NCBI GenBank assembly: GCA_001804345.1
Contig: MHFU01000041.1
Location: 1 to 8,593 of the forward strand
Source of the DNA: Omnitrophica bacterium RIFOXYB12_FULL_50_7
GTDB lineage: Bacteria; Omnitrophota; Omnitrophia; Omnitrophales; Aquincolibacteriaceae
Direction: 5' to 3'
DNA length: 8,593 bases
Part shown: positions 1 to 5,533 of the stretch, piece by piece
How the letters are laid out: the number at the start of each line of letters is the position of its first letter
How positions within the stretch are numbered: position 1 is the stretch's first letter
The notes under the pieces: generated by a model
What the model was told of the DNA's origin: nothing
The model's input: the letters and a program-made list of their open reading frames with translations, nothing else
Databases searched by the model: none
Position numbers and translations under genes: made by a program

Positions 1-92
1 TACGGCAGATCCTCGACCGGGGAGCCAAGAGGGCGCGGGAAGTGGCGAGCCAAACCCTCAAGGAAGCCCTGCAGGCGATGGGTCTGGTTTAG
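1..92 (+). CDS. trpS: Tryptophanyl-tRNA synthetase, C-terminal end (partial)
   Basis: The frame starting at base 3 reads RQILDRGAKRAREVA and ends in MGLV before a TAG stop at 90-92. This fits the C-terminal helix of bacterial class I tryptophanyl-tRNA synthetases, where an 'I-x-x-G-A-x-x-A-R-x-V-A' stretch is followed by a short 'A-M-G-L' end. The enzyme charges tRNA-Trp in the cytoplasm. Only 29 residues are visible, with no catalytic motif, so the call rests on the C-terminal pattern and on the neighbouring scpA-scpB pair, which I recall often following trpS. The +1-shifted frame that becomes scpA is also stop-free across this stretch but contains no ATG, GTG or TTG here. Confidence 0.7.
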   Translation, partial: RQILDRGAKRAREVASQTLKEALQAMGLV

Positions 93-93
93 A

Positions 94-133
94 GTCTGGC
101 TCCATTTTTGATCCTCAAAAAATGGTGCCTGAC
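94..133. repeat. Long imperfect hairpin just after the trpS stop
   Basis: Bases 94-111 and 115-133 form a hairpin with a 3-base loop: 16 paired positions, two T-T mismatches (97/130, 101/126) and one bulged A (122). The outer part contains GTCTGGCTCC facing GGTGCCTGAC. The stem begins one base after the trpS stop and is followed by CCTTTTC, so it could end or stabilise the trpS transcript, but the T run is too short for a classic terminator. The downstream arm contains the only ATG and GTG available to scpA (122 and 125). It resembles the GGTGCCTGAC-type dispersed palindromes of many environmental genomes; that relationship is from memory. Confidence 0.7.
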
Positions 134-206
134 CCTTTTCATAGCAAATGTGCCTGTCCCCCTGAAAGTCCAGAGAGACAGTCCCTAGGAGCTGGGACAG
201 TTTCTC
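119..206. repeat. Second part of the palindromic repeat, inside the scpA 5' end
   Basis: Two related motifs lie in tandem: AAAATGGTGCCTGACCC (119-135) and CAAATGTGCCTGTCCCC (145-161). A second hairpin follows: 173-185 pairs with 194-206 around an 8-base loop, with GTCCC facing GGGAC and one A-A mismatch (180/199). Together with the hairpin at 94-133 this looks like one compound REP-like element. It is translated in the open frame as the first roughly 30 residues of the annotated ScpA, a composition (Pro, Cys, Ser, Gly) unlike the rest of that protein. Whether a REP-associated transposase exists elsewhere in the genome cannot be seen. Confidence 0.6.
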
Positions 207-955
207 CGGAAGCTGCAAAAGAGCATGATCCGCTTCACGTCAAGATCGCTGTCTATGACGGGCCGCTAGATCTTCTTTTAGATCTCATCAGAAAAAACGA
301 GATGAATGTCTATGACATTCCGGTCGCGGAGATTACGCAGAAGTATCTGGATTATCTCAAGGTGATGAAGCAGCTGGACCTCGAGGTCGCGGGCGAATTC
401 ATCGTGATGGCCGCGACGCTCATCTATATCAAGTCCAAGATGCTGCTTCCCACGGATAAGGATGAAGAGGAAGGGGATGGCGAGGACCCGCGCGCGGAGC
501 TCGTGCGCAAGCTTCTCGAGTATCAGGCCTTCAAGGAAGCGGCCAAGGAGCTCGGGCTTCTTCAGACTGAACGTGGCAAGGCGTTCACGCGTCAGATCAC
601 GGATTATTATTTGGGGGAGCTTAATCCCGAGGATGTGGGGGTCGATACTTTTAGCGCGAATTTTTTTGATCTCATTGTCGCGTTCCAGAACGTGCTCGCA
701 AAAAAAGAAACGAAAAACCAGCACGAGGTTTTTGAAGAGGTCATCTCGATCGAGGAGAAAATGATCCAGATCCAGTCCTATCTTGTCGAGAAAAAAAAGG
801 TCTCTTTTAACGATCTTTTTTCGGAGCGATGGACGCGGAACGAACTTATTGCGACGTTTCTCGCGATTCTCGAGCTTGTCAGAACCCGGTTCGCTTGGGT
901 ACGCCAGGATAAGCACTTTGGTGAGATCGTCATTGAAAAACGGGAAGAGAGTTAG
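122..955 (+). CDS. scpA: Segregation and condensation protein A (kleisin)
   Basis: ScpA is the kleisin subunit of the bacterial SMC-ScpAB condensin: it bridges the SMC head domains and carries ScpB, helping to compact and separate the chromosome. The family signature is clear at residues 41-110: YDGPLDLLLDLIRKNEMNVY, then DIPVAEIT, then the helix GEFIVMAATLIYIKSKMLLP. An acidic linker follows at 113-122. Residues 225-272 form the C-terminal winged helix that contacts the SMC head, including VSFNDLF and an ELVR helix. The start is uncertain. Family members usually begin only a few residues before the 'YDGPLDLLL' motif, but here about 40 residues precede it. The first 30 or so are encoded by a palindromic repeat, and no Shine-Dalgarno sequence precedes 122. 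No other ATG, GTG or TTG in frame lies between base 1 and the conserved motif. scpB follows after 135 bases. Confidence 0.93.
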   Translation: MVPDPFHSKCACPPESPERQSLGAGTVSPEAAKEHDPLHVKIAVYDGPLDLLLDLIRKNEMNVYDIPVAEITQKYLDYLKVMKQLDLEVAGEFIVMAATLIYIKSKMLLPTDKDEEEGDGEDPRAELVRKLLEYQAFKEAAKELGLLQTERGKAFTRQITDYYLGELNPEDVGVDTFSANFFDLIVAFQNVLAKKETKNQHEVFEEVISIEEKMIQIQSYLVEKKKVSFNDLFSERWTRNELIATFLAILELVRTRFAWVRQDKHFGEIVIEKREES

Positions 956-970
956 CATAACAGCTGCCCA

Positions 971-1040
971 AGTGTCAAGGTTTCAGAGCGTCAAGGTATC
1001 AAGGCGTTTTGACACTTTGATACGTTGATACTTTGACACA
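971..1040. repeat. 8-base-period palindromic array between scpA and scpB
   Basis: Four 8-base units on the left (971-1002: AGTGTCAA, GGTTTCAG, AGCGTCAA, GGTATCAA) face four on the right (1009-1040: TTGACACT, TTGATACG, TTGATACT, TTGACACA) across a 6-base centre (1003-1008). Read on the same strand sense, all eight fit NGTNTCAA with few exceptions; positions 1 and 4 vary. The arms can pair as a long imperfect hairpin, in several registers because of the period. It lies between two co-directional genes, so it would be in the mRNA. There is no T-run after it, so it is not a typical terminator. Confidence 0.85.
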
Positions 1041-1090
1041 GATAAATTGATTGCAACATTTCGTTTTCTTAACAGGAACTGTTATTAATC

Positions 1091-1915
1091 ATGAAAATGA
1101 CCGCAGCGCAGGAACGGGAAAAGCAGGCCAAGCTTAAGGCTTTGCGCAAGGAGCTGGATCAGGACATTCAGGAACAGCTCGAAGAGAAGAATGCTCTTGA
1201 GGATTTGACGGGTGCTCAAAAATTCCAGATCGAATCTTTGCGCGAAGAGGACCTTCAGGATCCGAAGAAGGCGAAGCTCGTGGTCGAGGCGCTGATCTTC
1301 GCGTCTTCGAAGCCACTGACGCCGGCCGAGATCCGGAAGGTCACGAAGGTCTTGACCGTGGGTCAAATCGAGAAAATCGTGGCGGAACTAAAGGAAGATT
1401 ATCAGAAGACGGAACGCTGCTTTGAACTTTTGGAGATTGCGGGTGGTTTTGAGCTCTCGACCAAAAGAGAATTTGCGCCGTGGATCCTGAAGATTGAGCT
1501 GCAGCGCAAGGCGCGCCAGGCGACACAGTCGGCGCTTGAGACCTTGGCGATTCTGGCTTACAAACAACCGCTTACACGAGCTGAGATTGAAGCTTTACGC
1601 GGGGTGGACACGAGTGGTGTGCTGAACACGCTTATGGAAAAGAATTTCATTAAGATCACAGGCAAGAAAGAAGTGCCCGGAAGGCCGTTCATGTACGGGA
1701 CTACGGAAAAGTTCCTGGAGCATTTCGGTCTCAAGGAATTGCGAGATCTTCCGAGCATCGAGGAGATCCGTCAGATGGTGGATAGCTCCGTCAAGAAAGA
1801 AGAATTGATCGGAGCGAAGAAGATCGTGGACGTGCCGCAAGACGGGACAACGCCAAGTTCCGAAGCCCCGGCGCAGGAAGAATCAGCTGAGGAATCGAAC
1901 AATAATAACCAATAA
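1091..1915 (+). CDS. scpB: Segregation and condensation protein B
   Basis: ScpB binds the middle of the ScpA kleisin as a dimer and completes the SMC condensin complex. The core is two winged-helix domains. The first is at about residues 62-130 (LVVEALIFASSKPLTPAEI, then GGFELSTKREFAPW). The second is at about 145-215, with the classic ALETLAILAYKQPLTRAEIE, the segment LRGVDTSGVLNTLMEK, and GRPFMYGTTEKFLEHFGL. Two parts are unusual. A Lys/Glu/Gln-rich N-terminal extension of about 58 residues, probably helical, precedes the first domain. An acidic, low-complexity tail follows residue 245 and ends in SNNNNQ, with the last codons inside the next palindromic array. ATG at 1091 is used; a second ATG lies at 1097. 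Only a weak AGGA (1074-1077) precedes it, 13 bases away. Confidence 0.95.
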   Translation: MKMTAAQEREKQAKLKALRKELDQDIQEQLEEKNALEDLTGAQKFQIESLREEDLQDPKKAKLVVEALIFASSKPLTPAEIRKVTKVLTVGQIEKIVAELKEDYQKTERCFELLEIAGGFELSTKREFAPWILKIELQRKARQATQSALETLAILAYKQPLTRAEIEALRGVDTSGVLNTLMEKNFIKITGKKEVPGRPFMYGTTEKFLEHFGLKELRDLPSIEEIRQMVDSSVKKEELIGAKKIVDVPQDGTTPSSEAPAQEESAEESNNNNQ

Positions 1916-2027
1916 TCAGGAAACAAGATCCAAACAAATGCCAATAACCAATCTTCAAATCCAGCGCTTGGTTATTGGATCTTGGAAATTGGTTCTTGTT
2001 TGGTAATTGCATCTTGATTGTTGAATA
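1906..2027. repeat. 7-base-period palindromic array with mirrored interruptions, between scpB and pheA
   Basis: The left arm has four 7-base units (1906-1933), a 4-base interruption ACAA (1934-1937), three more units (1938-1958) and a shortened unit ATCCA. After the centre GCGC (1964-1967), the right arm has four units (1968-1995), a 4-base interruption TTGT (1996-1999) and four units (2000-2027). The consensus on the left strand is NNNCCAA, with TTGGNNN on the right. The interruption sits at the mirrored place in both arms and is exactly complementary. Perfect dyads include 1941-1951 with 1968-1978 (11 bp), 1925-1933 with 1975-1983 (9 bp) and 1930-1937 with 1996-2003 (8 bp). The first unit contains the end of scpB; its TAA stop is at 1913-1915. 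Confidence 0.88.
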
Positions 2028-2070
2028 TTAAGATCCGGTGGATTGATTTTAATGAAAATGAGGTGGAAAT

Positions 2071-3150
2071 ATGGAACTGAGCCAACTGCGAAAGAAAATT
2101 GATGATCTGGATCAGAAGATCATCGGACTTTTGAACAACCGCACCGAGTTCGCGCGGGAGGTCGGCAAAAAAAAGACCGAGGCTGGCAAGGAGATCTACG
2201 CCCCCGAGAGGGAAAGCGAGATCTACCGGAAAATCGATGGCCTAGCGGGGAAAGGAGTTCTGCCGAAGGATGCCCTGAAGTCCATTTACCGTGAGATCAT
2301 GTCGGCGGCGCTCGCGCTGGAAAAACCGCTCGCGATTGCTTATCTTGGGCCGGAAGCGACCTTTACGCATCTTGCGTCGCTTTCAAAATTCGGTTCGAGT
2401 GTGGAATATCGTTCCTGCGTGAGTATCGGCGAAGTTTTCCGCGAGGTCGAGCAGGGCCGTGCCGATTATGGCGTGATCCCGATCGAGAATTCCATAGAAG
2501 GGGCTGTGAGCCACACGCTCGATATGTTCATTGATTCGGACCTCAAGATTTGTTCCGAGATCTATTTTGAGATCGCGCATAATCTAATGTCGAATGTGCC
2601 GAATATGAAGCAGATCAAACGCGTGTATTCCAAGGCCGAGGTGTTCGGCCAGTGCCGCATGTGGCTGGAGTCGCACCTCCATCACGCAGAACTTATGGAA
2701 GCTTCGAGTACGGCCGCGGCGGCCAAGCGGGCGGCGGACGAAGATGGCGCGGCGGCGATCGGTTCGAAACTTGCGGCGACGCTTTACAATCTGCCGATCC
2801 TCGCGGAGGGGATCCAGGATTTTTCGAACAATGTGACACGATTTCTTGTGATCTCCAAACAGATCCCGGGGCGTACCAAGAGCGACAAGACTTCGATCCT
2901 CGTTTCGATTCGCGATAAGGTGGGCGCGCTTTACGAGATGCTTCTTCCGATCAAGAAGTACAAAGTCAACATGACTAAGATCGAATCGCGCCCATCCAAG
3001 AAAAAGGCGTGGGATTATTATTTCTATATCGATCTCGAGGGGCATGTGCAGGATCCGCGCGTCCGGAAAATGCTCGCGGAGATGGAGCGTAAGGTTAAGT
3101 TCCTCAAAGTTCTTGGGTCCTATCCCGCGGCCGGGAACACGAAAGACTGA
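2071..3150 (+). CDS. pheA: Bifunctional chorismate mutase/prephenate dehydratase (P-protein)
   Basis: This enzyme converts chorismate to prephenate and then to phenylpyruvate, the precursor of phenylalanine. Residues 1-85 are an AroQ-type chorismate mutase; R7, R24, K35 and E48 match the active-site R11, R28, K39 and E52 of the E. coli enzyme by spacing. Residues 87-262 are the prephenate dehydratase: YLGPEATFTH (91-100), IPIENSIEGAVSHTLD (136-151) and the catalytic TRF (256-258). Residues 274-350 form an ACT domain with GAL (285-287) and ESRP (305-308), the usual phenylalanine-binding motifs, so feedback inhibition by Phe is expected. The length of 359 residues is typical of Mutase-PDT-ACT proteins. 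A strong AGGTGG (2061-2066) sits four bases before the ATG. The hisC gene follows after 39 bases. Confidence 0.96.
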   Translation: MELSQLRKKIDDLDQKIIGLLNNRTEFAREVGKKKTEAGKEIYAPERESEIYRKIDGLAGKGVLPKDALKSIYREIMSAALALEKPLAIAYLGPEATFTHLASLSKFGSSVEYRSCVSIGEVFREVEQGRADYGVIPIENSIEGAVSHTLDMFIDSDLKICSEIYFEIAHNLMSNVPNMKQIKRVYSKAEVFGQCRMWLESHLHHAELMEASSTAAAAKRAADEDGAAAIGSKLAATLYNLPILAEGIQDFSNNVTRFLVISKQIPGRTKSDKTSILVSIRDKVGALYEMLLPIKKYKVNMTKIESRPSKKKAWDYYFYIDLEGHVQDPRVRKMLAEMERKVKFLKVLGSYPAAGNTKD

Positions 3151-3153
3151 AAA

Positions 3154-3188
3154 CTAGCGACCAGAGACCAGCGACAAGAGACTAAAGA
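3154..3188. repeat. Single-arm 7-base-period array between pheA and hisC
   Basis: Five contiguous 7-base units fill almost the whole gap: CTAGCGA, CCAGAGA, CCAGCGA, CAAGAGA and CTAAAGA. Positions 1, 3 and 7 are invariant; position 4 is G in four of five, position 6 is G in all, and positions 2 and 5 vary. Unlike the other gaps there is no inverted partner arm. The fourth unit holds AAGAG (3176-3180), nine bases before the hisC ATG, the best Shine-Dalgarno candidate available, so the array probably forms part of the hisC translation start. Confidence 0.8.
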
Positions 3189-3189
3189 A

Positions 3190-4314
3190 ATGATTCCATT
3201 CAAAAAACACATCCAGGATATTAAGCCGTACGAACCGGGGAAGCCGATCAAGGAGCTTCAGCGGGAGTATGGGATCCGGAGTGTCATCAAACTTGCTTCG
3301 AACGAAAATCCGCTTGGGCCTTCAGGGAAGGCGATCAGCGCGATGCGCAAAGCGATCCGGGAAGTGCATCTTTATCCGGAAGGGAGCTGCTATTATCTCC
3401 TGACCCGTCTTGCCAAGGAACTGGATATTGATCCCGCGTACCTTATTTTCGGGAATGGCTCTAATGAGATCATCGAACTTTTGGCGCGCGGCTTTTTGTC
3501 CGAGGGCGACGAGGTCATTTCTTCGGAAATAACCTTTCTTGTCTATCCCATTCTTTCTCAGGTGTGCGGCGCAAGATTTAAGTCTGTCCCCATGAAGGAC
3601 TACCGATATGATCTTGAAGGAATTCTTCAGGCGATTACGCCAAAGACCAAGCTCATTTTTATCGCGAATCCCAACAATCCAACCGGGACTTATGTGACAG
3701 CAAAGGAGGTCGAGGATTTCCTTTCCAAGGTTCCCGAAAACGTGATCGTGTGTTTTGATGAAGCGTACGTGGATTTCGTGGATGCTGAAGATTTTCCGAA
3801 GATGCTTACATATGTGAAGGCCGGCCGGTCCAATGTGGTGGTTTTGCGGACGTTTTCCAAGGCGTATGGTCTTGCCGGACTTCGCATCGGTTATGGCGCG
3901 GCCTCCAAGGAAATGGTGGATTATCTCCACAAGGTTCGCCAGCCGTTCAACGTGAACTCTCTTGCGCAGGCCGCGGTCGTGGCGGCGCTGGATGATTCGT
4001 TCTTTCTTTGGCGCACGAAATGGCTCGTGGTCCGCGGTCGGAAATTTTTCTACCGGAAGCTCAAGAAATTAGGGCTGGAATATCTGCCCAGCCAGGCGAA
4101 TTTTATTCTTGTTCATATGAAAACCGATGGGCAGGAGGTTTATCAGTATCTGCTGCGGCAGGGGATGATCGTCCGGCCGATGACCTCTTACAAATTGCCG
4201 GACTGGATCCGTATCACGATCGGTCGCCGCAGTCAGAATGTGCAGTTGATAAAGTTGCTGAAAGCCTATCTAAGCAAAGATGGGGCAACGGGCAATGGAC
4301 AACGCGCAACGTAG
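3190..4314 (+). CDS. hisC: Histidinol-phosphate/aromatic aminotransferase
   Basis: This is a PLP-dependent fold-type I aminotransferase of the HisC group. Visible motifs are KLASNENPLGPS (34-45), LYPEGSCYYL (61-70), FGNGSNEII (87-95), NPNNPTG (160-166), the cofactor-contacting FDEAYVDF (189-196), TFSKAYGLAGLRIGY with the Schiff-base lysine K224, and RITIG with substrate-carboxylate arginine R341. HisC transaminates imidazole-acetol phosphate to histidinol phosphate. In some bacteria (for example B. subtilis, where hisC lies beside tyrA) it also transaminates phenylpyruvate and 4-hydroxyphenylpyruvate. The position between pheA and aroF-tyrA, with no his gene visible, favours an aromatic role, alone or in addition. 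The final residues DGATGNGQRAT are encoded by the next repeat array and probably are not part of the ancestral protein. The start has only a weak ribosome-binding site. Confidence 0.92.
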   Translation: MIPFKKHIQDIKPYEPGKPIKELQREYGIRSVIKLASNENPLGPSGKAISAMRKAIREVHLYPEGSCYYLLTRLAKELDIDPAYLIFGNGSNEIIELLARGFLSEGDEVISSEITFLVYPILSQVCGARFKSVPMKDYRYDLEGILQAITPKTKLIFIANPNNPTGTYVTAKEVEDFLSKVPENVIVCFDEAYVDFVDAEDFPKMLTYVKAGRSNVVVLRTFSKAYGLAGLRIGYGAASKEMVDYLHKVRQPFNVNSLAQAAVVAALDDSFFLWRTKWLVVRGRKFFYRKLKKLGLEYLPSQANFILVHMKTDGQEVYQYLLRQGMIVRPMTSYKLPDWIRITIGRRSQNVQLIKLLKAYLSKDGATGNGQRAT

Positions 4315-4357
4315 GAACCATTCGTTGACCGTTGACCGTTGATCGTTGCACGTTGAA
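4284..4357. repeat. 7-base-period palindromic array at the hisC 3' end
   Basis: Four left units (4284-4311: GGCAACG, GGCAATG, GACAACG, CGCAACG) face five right units (4323-4357: CGTTGAC twice, CGTTGAT, CGTTGCA, CGTTGAA) across an 11-base centre (4312-4322). On a common strand all nine fit NNCAACG, with one C-to-T change in the core, while the two N positions take GG, GG, GA, CG, GT, GT, AT, TG and TT. The left arm is translated as the C-terminal residues of HisC, and the hisC stop TAG (4312-4314) is the first codon of the centre. About 58 bases separate the array from aroF. Confidence 0.88.
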
Positions 4358-4415
4358 CCCTGAGCATGGGTACCAAAGGTGTTTGGAAAAGAGCGTCTGA
4401 GAGGGGATAAATGAC

Positions 4416-5432
4416 ATGATTATTGTCTTAAAGAAAACCGCAACGCCGCAAGAGTTGGAGCATATCTGTCAGAAAGTGCGGGAGCTTGGCCTCACGCCGC
4501 AGGTTTCGCGTGGGATTGAACGCACTGTGATCGGGGTGATCGGAGACGAAGAAAAGCTCCATGTCCAGCCGCTCGAAGTTTTTCCGGGTGTTGAGTCCGT
4601 GATGGCGATCTTGAAGCCCTACAAACTTGCGAGTCGCGACTATAAGGCCGAGAACACCGAGTTCGATATGGGCAACGGCGTGAAAGTCGGCGGTAAAAAG
4701 ATCGTTGTTATGGCTGGGCCGTGTGCTGTGGAGAATTATGACATGCTTCTGGGACTTGCCAAGGCCGTCAGGAAATCCGGTGCGACGTTCCTTCGCGGCG
4801 GGGCCTTTAAGCCGCGCACGTCGCCTTATTCTTTTCAGGGGCTCGGTGAAGAAGGTCTGAAATACCTGCGCCAGGCAGCGGATGAAGTGGGACTTTTGGT
4901 TGTGACCGAGGTAATGGATACGCGCCAGGTGGAGCTCGTGTCTCAATATGCGGACATGCTCCAGATCGGTGCGAGGAATATGCAGAATTTCGATCTCCTC
5001 AAGGAATGCGGCATGGCAAAAAAGGCAGTCCTTTTGAAACGGGGCTTGAGCGCTACGGTGAAAGACCTCCTGATGTCTGCCGAATACCTGCTCTCCAAGG
5101 GGAATTTCAAGGTCATGCTTGGAGAGCGCGGCATTCGCACTTTCGAGACCTCCACGCGCAACACGCTTGATCTGAACGCCATCCCCGTGCTTAAAAAAGA
5201 GACCCATTTGCCGGTACTTGTGGATCCTTCGCACGGGACGGGATATCGTGATTTTGTGCCAGCGATGGCCATGGCCGGAGTTGCCGCCGGATGTGACGGC
5301 CTGATGGTTGAAGTCCATCAGAATCCTGAAGAGGCTAAAAGTGATGGAGAGCAATCAGTTGTGCCGGAGCAATTCGACGAAATGATGAAGAAGGTCCGTC
5401 TCATTGCGCAGGCGGTGGGAAGGGATATTTAA
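4416..5432 (+). CDS. aroF: 3-deoxy-7-phosphoheptulonate (DAHP) synthase, type I-beta
   Basis: DAHP synthase condenses phosphoenolpyruvate and erythrose 4-phosphate, the first step of the shikimate pathway. Residues 1-70 form a ferredoxin-like regulatory domain (MIIVLKKTATPQELEHICQK onward), and residues about 90-338 the TIM barrel. Key motifs are MAGPCAVEN (99-107), LRGGAFKPRTSPYSFQG (126-142), KRGLSAT (208-214), GERGIRTFE (236-244), DPSHGTG (270-276) and EVH (299-301). The metal ligands C103, H273, E299 and D310 match C102, H272, E298 and D309 of the Thermotoga maritima enzyme with a constant offset of one, and the length (338) matches too. In that family the N-terminal domain mediates inhibition by tyrosine and, more weakly, phenylalanine. 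GAGGGG (4401-4406) lies nine bases before the ATG. An ATG at 4411 is out of frame and meets a stop at once. Confidence 0.96.
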   Translation: MIIVLKKTATPQELEHICQKVRELGLTPQVSRGIERTVIGVIGDEEKLHVQPLEVFPGVESVMAILKPYKLASRDYKAENTEFDMGNGVKVGGKKIVVMAGPCAVENYDMLLGLAKAVRKSGATFLRGGAFKPRTSPYSFQGLGEEGLKYLRQAADEVGLLVVTEVMDTRQVELVSQYADMLQIGARNMQNFDLLKECGMAKKAVLLKRGLSATVKDLLMSAEYLLSKGNFKVMLGERGIRTFETSTRNTLDLNAIPVLKKETHLPVLVDPSHGTGYRDFVPAMAMAGVAAGCDGLMVEVHQNPEEAKSDGEQSVVPEQFDEMMKKVRLIAQAVGRDI

Positions 5433-5438
5433 AAACAG

Positions 5439-5491
5439 GGGAACGGGTAACGGGAAACGTTGAACGCAAGCGTTCCACGTTCATCGTTCCC
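5439..5491. repeat. 7-base-period palindromic array between aroF and tyrA
   Basis: Four left units (5439-5466: GGGAACG, GGTAACG, GGAAACG, TTGAACG) and three right units (5471-5491: CGTTCCA, CGTTCAT, CGTTCCC) flank a 4-base centre (5467-5470). On a common strand all seven fit NNNAACG with an invariant AACG core. GGGGAACG (5438-5445) pairs perfectly with CGTTCCCC (5485-5492), and GAACGC (5462-5467) with GCGTTC (5470-5475). The core resembles that of the array at 4284-4357, so these two may be related. A small extra dyad, GGAAA-GT-TTTCC, follows at 5494-5505. Confidence 0.87.
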
Positions 5492-5522
5492 CGGGAAAGT
5501 TTTCCTTGTACCATCAAAGTAA

Positions 5523-5527
5523 AGAGG
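5523..5527 (+). promoter_or_regulatory. Ribosome-binding site deciding the tyrA GTG start
   Basis: AGAGG (5523-5527) lies six bases before the GTG at 5534. This spacing, and the immediate 'KRIAIIGLGLMGGS' dinucleotide-binding start in the protein, select GTG as the initiation codon; the next in-frame ATG (residue 13) lies inside the glycine-rich loop. Confidence 0.75.
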
Positions 5528-5533
5528 TTTCCC

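Noticed and set aside
278..958. A 226-codon minus-strand frame opposite scpA, and similar ones opposite pheA, hisC and glgP
   Set aside because: All are mirror frames of well-supported genes, with no family motifs and no ribosome-binding sites that I could see.
4284..4357. Short-period arrays as a CRISPR array
   Set aside because: The units are only 7-8 bases, contiguous and arranged as inverted arms. There are no spacers of 30 or so bases and no cas genes.
4320..4415. Leader peptide or T-box controlling aroF
   Set aside because: The gap contains half of a repeat array and a short unstructured stretch. I found no run of Phe, Tyr or Trp codons and no T-box sequence.
4428..5354. A 308-codon open frame on the minus strand, opposite aroF
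   Set aside because: It lies wholly within aroF, whose protein matches DAHP synthase from end to end. The antisense product is rich in His, Arg and Leu and shows no recognisable motif, as expected from the codon bias of the real gene.
5438..5505. Rho-independent terminator after aroF
   Set aside because: The stem is strong but no T-run follows it, and tyrA begins 28 bases later with its own ribosome-binding site. An intra-operon structure is more likely.
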